This document shows, one piece after another, positions 6,034-9,389 of a stretch of 9,389 nt of DNA; the first letter of the stretch is position 1; each line of letters begins with the position of its first letter. The translations under genes were made by a program, and so were the position numbers. This DNA is from Melioribacteraceae bacterium. GTDB lineage: Bacteria > Bacteroidota > Ignavibacteria > Ignavibacteriales > Melioribacteraceae. Location of the stretch: positions 1 to 9,389 of the forward strand of contig WGAL01000414.1 of NCBI GenBank assembly GCA_015494845.1, read 5' to 3'. Under the pieces are notes generated by a model. It saw only the letters and a program-made list of their open reading frames with translations. It had not been told where the DNA came from and searched no databases.

Positions 6034-6409
6034 TCCAGGTTCTGATTCCTTTAATTTGTTTTCTTGTAAGCGGCAAAACCGAGCTGTTCATCGGCGGCAT
6101 TGGCGGAACGGATGTGTTTCCTTCGATTGCCCAAACAAGCATGCTGTTGTCCGGCTCGCCGGGAAAAACAATTTGCGGATTTGCGGTTACGTTCAGCCAG
6201 GAAGTTAAACGCAAACCGGCGGCGGCTGTCGCGTCGTCGTGGCAACCGCTTAACGCGCAACTAATATTAAATATTGGTTGAATATGTTGCGAATAACTTA
6301 CGTTTTTATCTGGAATTTCTTCGTTGGGTGCTACGGTGTCGTCGCAAGCCACAAAAATCATTGCCGAAAAAAATAACAAGGCAAAAAATATATAAATCGG
6401 TTTTTTCAT
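6008..6409 (-). CDS. Small c-type cytochrome lipoprotein (CX4CH)
   Basis: The 133-residue product begins with a lipoprotein signal, MKKPIYIFFALLFFSAMIFVAC, with the lipidated Cys22 in an atypical FVAC box, so it should be anchored outside the cytoplasm. One heme-binding motif, CALSGCH (Cys51, Cys56, His57), follows the typical lead-in YSQHIQPIFN. The spacing is CX4CH rather than CX2CH. Met104 or Met107 in VPPMPPM is a candidate sixth ligand, and a family-like KQIKGIRTWIAEGA helix closes the protein. It looks like a mono-heme electron carrier; the redox partner is unknown. I start at ATG 6409, which has GAGGA just upstream and begins the signal peptide; a longer frame to 6463 adds 18 residues with no purpose. 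It overlaps the downstream GIY-YIG gene by 26 bases, forming a two-gene operon. Confidence 0.8.
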   Translation of the reverse strand: MKKPIYIFFALLFFSAMIFVACDDTVAPNEEIPDKNVSYSQHIQPIFNISCALSGCHDDATAAAGLRLTSWLNVTANPQIVFPGEPDNSMLVWAIEGNTSVPPMPPMNSSVLPLTRKQIKGIRTWIAEGAKNN

Positions 6410-6505
6410 TTTTCCTCGTTTTTTTAGCATTCTAAAAAATAAAGTTAAGAAAGTTCCGCGCAAAATTCATTTTGATTTACGAATTTAAATTTCATTTAGT
6501 ATTTT

Positions 6506-6528
6506 AATCGGACTAAATTTATCCGATT
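6506..6528. promoter_or_regulatory. Inverted-repeat operator candidate touching the Rrf2 start codon
   Basis: AATCGGA (6506-6512) and TCCGATT (6522-6528) form perfect 7-base arms around a 9-base AT-rich spacer. The right arm ends one base before the ATG of the Rrf2 gene. Rrf2-family proteins bind dyads of about this size and often repress their own genes, so this is a likely autoregulatory site. It could also affect the divergent cytochrome gene at 6409. The dyad is seen; its role is inferred. Confidence 0.5.
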
Positions 6529-6529
6529 T

Positions 6530-7183
6530 ATGAAATTAACAAAGAATATCGAATACGGAATCACGGCGCTCGCTTTTGTGGCGCAAAACAGCAGCGGCAG
6601 AACCAATGTAAAAAGTACTGCAGAAAGAACCGGTTTGCCGCAAGCAATGCTTGCTAAAATATTTCAGAATTTTGCAAGAGCCGGTTTGTTGCGTTCCGAA
6701 AAAGGGAAAGGGGGCGGTTACGCGCTTGCGTTATCGCCGGATGAAATTACGCTTGCCGATATTTTCAACGCACTTGCCGAACCGGTTAAATTTTTTGATT
6801 CAGAACATCGTAATAATATTTTCACTGCTACATTTGAAAATCTTGATAAAAAAATCGAACGTATTTTCATCGAAACAAAATTATCCGATTTAATAAAAAA
6901 TTATAAGGAGAACATTATGAAACGCCTTGATGAAATCTTGCAAAACAAAGTCCGTTTTTTCCAATTTATGTCGAAAAAATTTCCGGTTAAGTACAAATCA
7001 AACATCTTTTTGCGCGACGTTCAATTTGCGATTAAAGATTATTTCGACCAAAAGAACGTTAAGCTTTCCTACACCGAAACGGAAAACATGGCGAAAGAGT
7101 TGATGGCGAAACTTGTAGAAGCGGGCGAAGCCGAACAACTTACAAACAAATCGTGGGAATTTTTAATCAAATTGGAAGAATAA
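6530..7183 (+). CDS. Rrf2-family regulator with a C-terminal extension
   Basis: Residues 1 to about 125 form an Rrf2 winged-helix regulator: MKLTKNIEYGITALAFVA, a recognition region TERTGLPQAMLAKIFQ-like at about 31-46, the wing KGKGGGYALAL, and a dimerisation helix ending TKLSDLI. The family usually ends here at about 130-160 residues; this protein runs on to 217. It has no cysteine at all, so it cannot hold the [2Fe-2S] or other Cys-bound sensor of IscR or NsrR type. Residues 130-217 form a charged segment that I do not recognise. A strong AAGGAG lies six bases before the in-frame Met130 codon, so the extension may also be made alone. No good ribosome binding site precedes ATG 6530. The protease gene follows after two bases, so the regulator and protease form an operon, probably autoregulated through the adjacent dyad. 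Confidence 0.75.
   Translation: MKLTKNIEYGITALAFVAQNSSGRTNVKSTAERTGLPQAMLAKIFQNFARAGLLRSEKGKGGGYALALSPDEITLADIFNALAEPVKFFDSEHRNNIFTATFENLDKKIERIFIETKLSDLIKNYKENIMKRLDEILQNKVRFFQFMSKKFPVKYKSNIFLRDVQFAIKDYFDQKNVKLSYTETENMAKELMAKLVEAGEAEQLTNKSWEFLIKLEE
6905..6919 (+). promoter_or_regulatory. Strong internal ribosome binding site and ATG inside the Rrf2 frame
   Basis: AAGGAG (6905-6910), a six-base spacer and ATG 6917 make the best ribosome binding site in the window, yet it lies inside an open frame and in the same phase. Starting here gives an 88-residue protein (6917-7183). The site coincides with the point where a normal Rrf2 protein would stop, so it looks like the start of a formerly separate gene now read through in frame. 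Confidence 0.5.
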
Positions 7184-7185
7184 AA

Positions 7186-9327
7186 ATGAAAAATTTTATC
7201 GGAGGATTTTTCCTTCTTGTTTTAATTGCAAGCGGACTTGTTTTTCCGCAGAAGAAAAAACTGACTTTCGAGCAAGTATTTATGTTCGCTCAGCCGAGAT
7301 TGACGCAACCGTTGCCCTCGTTTGTAAAATGGAGCGACGCCGGCGCAATTCTTCGTTACGGCAACAAATATGCGCTTGCCGATTACGATTTCGGGACGAG
7401 CGATTATTTGGATTATTCCGAACTCACGGCGGATTTGCCGGCAGATTTCAAAACCGCGCAACTTGTAAAAACCGGCGACGATTTGTTGCATTATATTTTC
7501 AGCAAGAACGGAAATCTCTACTATTTTTCGGCGGAAGATAACGAATACAAGCAACTTACCGCGTTGAAAGGGGAAGAGAAAAATCCTGAGTTTTCGCCGG
7601 ATTATTCGAAGGTCGCGTTTACGAATAATCACAATCTTTACGTTGTAAATATTAGCGACGGACTTGTAACGCAACTTACGGACGATGGAAGCGACGAGAT
7701 AAAAAACGGTTACGCTTCGTGGGTTTATTACGAAGAAATTTTGGGACGTTCTTCTCGTTACCGCGCTTTTTATTGGGATAAAAATTCCGAATATTTGGCG
7801 TTCTTGAAATTCGACGATTCGACCGTGCCGCGCTTCCCATTGTTTAGAGCTGACGGCGTTCACGGCGAATTGGAATGGGAATATTATCCGAAAGCCGGCG
7901 ACCCGGACCCGAAAGTTTGGCTTGGTTTGGCGAATGTAAAAACCGGCGAAATTACTTGGGTTGATTCCGCAACGCACAGCGAAAAATATGTTGCTTGGAT
8001 TTTCTTTACGCCCGATAACAAACTTTTTTACGAAACGGTTAATCGTGAGCAAGACAGTTTGAAATTTTTTATTTACGATGTTAATTCCGGTTCACGCAAA
8101 AAAGTTTACGAAGAGTATCAATCGTCTTGGGTTGATTTTATTGACGAAATCCATTTCGAGAAAGACCGGTTTTATTTTATTTCGGATTACGAAGGCGTAG
8201 GGAAAGTTTATTGCTACGATTATTCCGGCAAGAAACTCGGTTCTTACGGAAATGATAATTTGAATTTTACGCGCATCAAGCGGATTGACGGCGAACGCAA
8301 TATTTTTTGCGAAGGATTTCCGCTTGGTTCGATTGACAATTATCTTTACGAAATACGCGACGGGAAAATCAAGCGCGTAACTGGCGAAAGCGGCTATCAC
8401 ACGGTTTACGTTTCGCCTGATGGGAAGTTTGCGCTCGATTATTACTCAAATCTGAGCACGCCGCAAAAAATTATCGCAATGAATTTTCAAACCGGAAAAG
8501 ATTCGGTTCTTTACGATTCGAAAAGCGACAACTTCGACGAATACGAACTTGCAAGCGCAAAAGCGTTTTACATTGAAAATCGCGACGGCTTAAAATTGCC
8601 GGCTGTGGAATATCTTCCGCCGGATTTTGACGGGACGAAAAAATATCCGGTTTTGTTTTACGTTTACGGCGGACCGGGCACGCCGATTGTCAAGAACCGT
8701 TTTCCGCGCTGGCTTTTGCAATATTATTTCGCGCAACTCGGAATAATCGTCGTAAGCGTCGATAATCGCGGGGCGGGACATTACGGCAAAAAAGTTTTGG
8801 CTCAACTTCACCGCAATTTAGGCAGATACGATTTGGACGATTTTATCGACGCCGCCGAATATATGAAAACGTTGCCGTATGTTGATTCGAGCCGCATCGG
8901 AATTACCGGCGGAAGTTACGGCGGCTATATGACGGCGCTTGCTTTAACTCGCGGCGCGGATACGTTTACGCACGGACTTGCGGAATTTGCCGTAACTGAT
9001 TGGCGTTTGTACGACAACGTTTACACGGAAAGATATATGGACAAACCCTCCGAAAATCCCGAAGGATACGATTACGGCTCGGTTATGACGCACGCGAATA
9101 AACTGAAAGGAAAATTGCGTATCACGGCGGGAAATATGGACGATAACGTGCATTACCAAAACACTTTGCAATTGATTGACAAACTCGAAAATCTCGGCAA
9201 AGATTTTGAGTTGATGATTTACACAAACGAACGTCACGGTTACAGAATGAAATGGTTGCACGCCGCAAAAAACAACGTGGATTTTTGGAAGCGGAGTTTT
9301 GGTTTAAAAGTCTTGAACCATGATTAA
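7186..9327 (+). CDS. Secreted dipeptidyl peptidase IV-like S9 serine protease
   Basis: The 713-residue protein has a signal peptide (about residues 1-22), an N-terminal DPP IV beta-propeller domain and a C-terminal alpha/beta-hydrolase domain. DPP IV enzymes remove X-Pro or X-Ala dipeptides from peptide N-termini. The double-Glu motif that holds the substrate amino terminus is E183-E184 (YYEEILGR). The oxyanion Tyr494 lies in VYGGPG. The triad is Ser577 (GGSYGGY), Asp652 (DDNVH) and His684 (ERHGY); spacings of 75 and 32 residues are close to human DPP IV (78 and 32). All catalytic parts are present, so it should be active, in the periplasm or outside. I start at ATG 7186 because it begins the signal peptide and has GGAAGA at 7174-7179; the frame is open further upstream inside the Rrf2 gene. 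The last residues (VLNHD) and stop come from a repeat. It is co-transcribed with the Rrf2 regulator. Confidence 0.93.
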   Translation: MKNFIGGFFLLVLIASGLVFPQKKKLTFEQVFMFAQPRLTQPLPSFVKWSDAGAILRYGNKYALADYDFGTSDYLDYSELTADLPADFKTAQLVKTGDDLLHYIFSKNGNLYYFSAEDNEYKQLTALKGEEKNPEFSPDYSKVAFTNNHNLYVVNISDGLVTQLTDDGSDEIKNGYASWVYYEEILGRSSRYRAFYWDKNSEYLAFLKFDDSTVPRFPLFRADGVHGELEWEYYPKAGDPDPKVWLGLANVKTGEITWVDSATHSEKYVAWIFFTPDNKLFYETVNREQDSLKFFIYDVNSGSRKKVYEEYQSSWVDFIDEIHFEKDRFYFISDYEGVGKVYCYDYSGKKLGSYGNDNLNFTRIKRIDGERNIFCEGFPLGSIDNYLYEIRDGKIKRVTGESGYHTVYVSPDGKFALDYYSNLSTPQKIIAMNFQTGKDSVLYDSKSDNFDEYELASAKAFYIENRDGLKLPAVEYLPPDFDGTKKYPVLFYVYGGPGTPIVKNRFPRWLLQYYFAQLGIIVVSVDNRGAGHYGKKVLAQLHRNLGRYDLDDFIDAAEYMKTLPYVDSSRIGITGGSYGGYMTALALTRGADTFTHGLAEFAVTDWRLYDNVYTERYMDKPSENPEGYDYGSVMTHANKLKGKLRITAGNMDDNVHYQNTLQLIDKLENLGKDFELMIYTNERHGYRMKWLHAAKNNVDFWKRSFGLKVLNHD

Positions 9328-9389
9328 AATGATTAAAAGATTAGCATGATTAATCACATAATCAGGGAAGTCTTGGTTCGAGACAAGAA
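9308..9389. repeat. Composite repeat at the end of the protease gene (partial at window edge)
   Basis: AAGTCTTG occurs at 9308-9315 and 9368-9375. GTCTTGAACCA (9310-9320) is inverted at 9374-9384 with one mismatch. Between them ATGATTAA is repeated three times (9320, 9329, 9346). A small hairpin TCTTG/CAAGA spans 9371-9388. No gene is seen here. The layout suggests a dispersed intergenic repeat that may continue past the window edge. Confidence 0.55.

Noticed and set aside
6410..6463. Upstream extension of the cytochrome frame to an earlier ATG at 6463
   Set aside because: The added 18 residues would bury the lipoprotein signal, while ATG 6409 has GAGGA just upstream and starts the signal directly.
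7222..8052. Minus-strand open frame of 276 codons inside the protease gene
   Set aside because: The plus-strand frame encodes a recognisable DPP IV propeller; the antisense product is basic and featureless, as expected of a shadow frame.
9371..9388. TCTTG-GTTCGAGA-CAAGA resembles the T-arm of a tRNA
   Set aside because: There is no matching acceptor, D or anticodon arm in the upstream bases, which are occupied by ATGATTAA repeats and the end of the protease gene.

Overview
The window is AT-rich bacterial DNA with closely spaced genes. The protein types, short AT-rich spacers, TTG starts and scattered hairpin repeats suggest a Gram-negative member of the Fibrobacteres-Chlorobi-Bacteroidetes group. 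My best guess is something near Ignavibacteria/Chlorobi or an allied Bacteroidota lineage. That placement is inference: there is no rRNA or other phylogenetic marker here.

Layout, left to right. (1) 1-433, minus strand: the N-terminal 144 residues of a secreted protein with a metallophosphoesterase-like layout whose metal-binding residues are mostly replaced. (2) 434-809: a non-coding gap carrying a 126-base paired-hairpin repeat. (3) 810-2033, plus strand: a DAACS/SLC1-type dicarboxylate or acidic amino acid symporter. (4) 2034-2135: two related stem-loops between convergent genes. (5) 2136-5629: three genes that together form a bacterial ceramide (sphingolipid) module. These are a GNAT-like ceramide synthase candidate (bCerS) and serine palmitoyltransferase (Spt) on the minus strand, and an NAD-dependent epimerase/dehydratase-type 3-ketoceramide reductase candidate (CerR) transcribed divergently. 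(6) 5560-6409, minus strand: a GIY-YIG/DUF123 nuclease-like protein that overlaps the 3' end of cerR, and a small c-type cytochrome lipoprotein. (7) 6530-9327, plus strand: an Rrf2-type regulator with an unusual C-terminal extension and no cysteines, followed two bases later by a secreted dipeptidyl peptidase IV-like S9 protease. (8) 9308-9389: a repeat that supplies the last codons and the stop of the protease gene.

The central result is the sphingolipid module. Known bacterial biochemistry (Caulobacter-type pathway) is: Spt condenses serine with an acyl thioester to 3-ketosphinganine, bCerS N-acylates it, and CerR reduces the 3-keto group. All three steps have a candidate here within 3.5 kb. 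No dedicated acyl carrier protein or acyl-ACP synthetase is present in the window. The most original observations are the Rrf2 extension with a strong in-frame internal ribosome binding site, the active-site-depleted phosphoesterase-like protein, and three different families of small structured repeats placed at gene ends.
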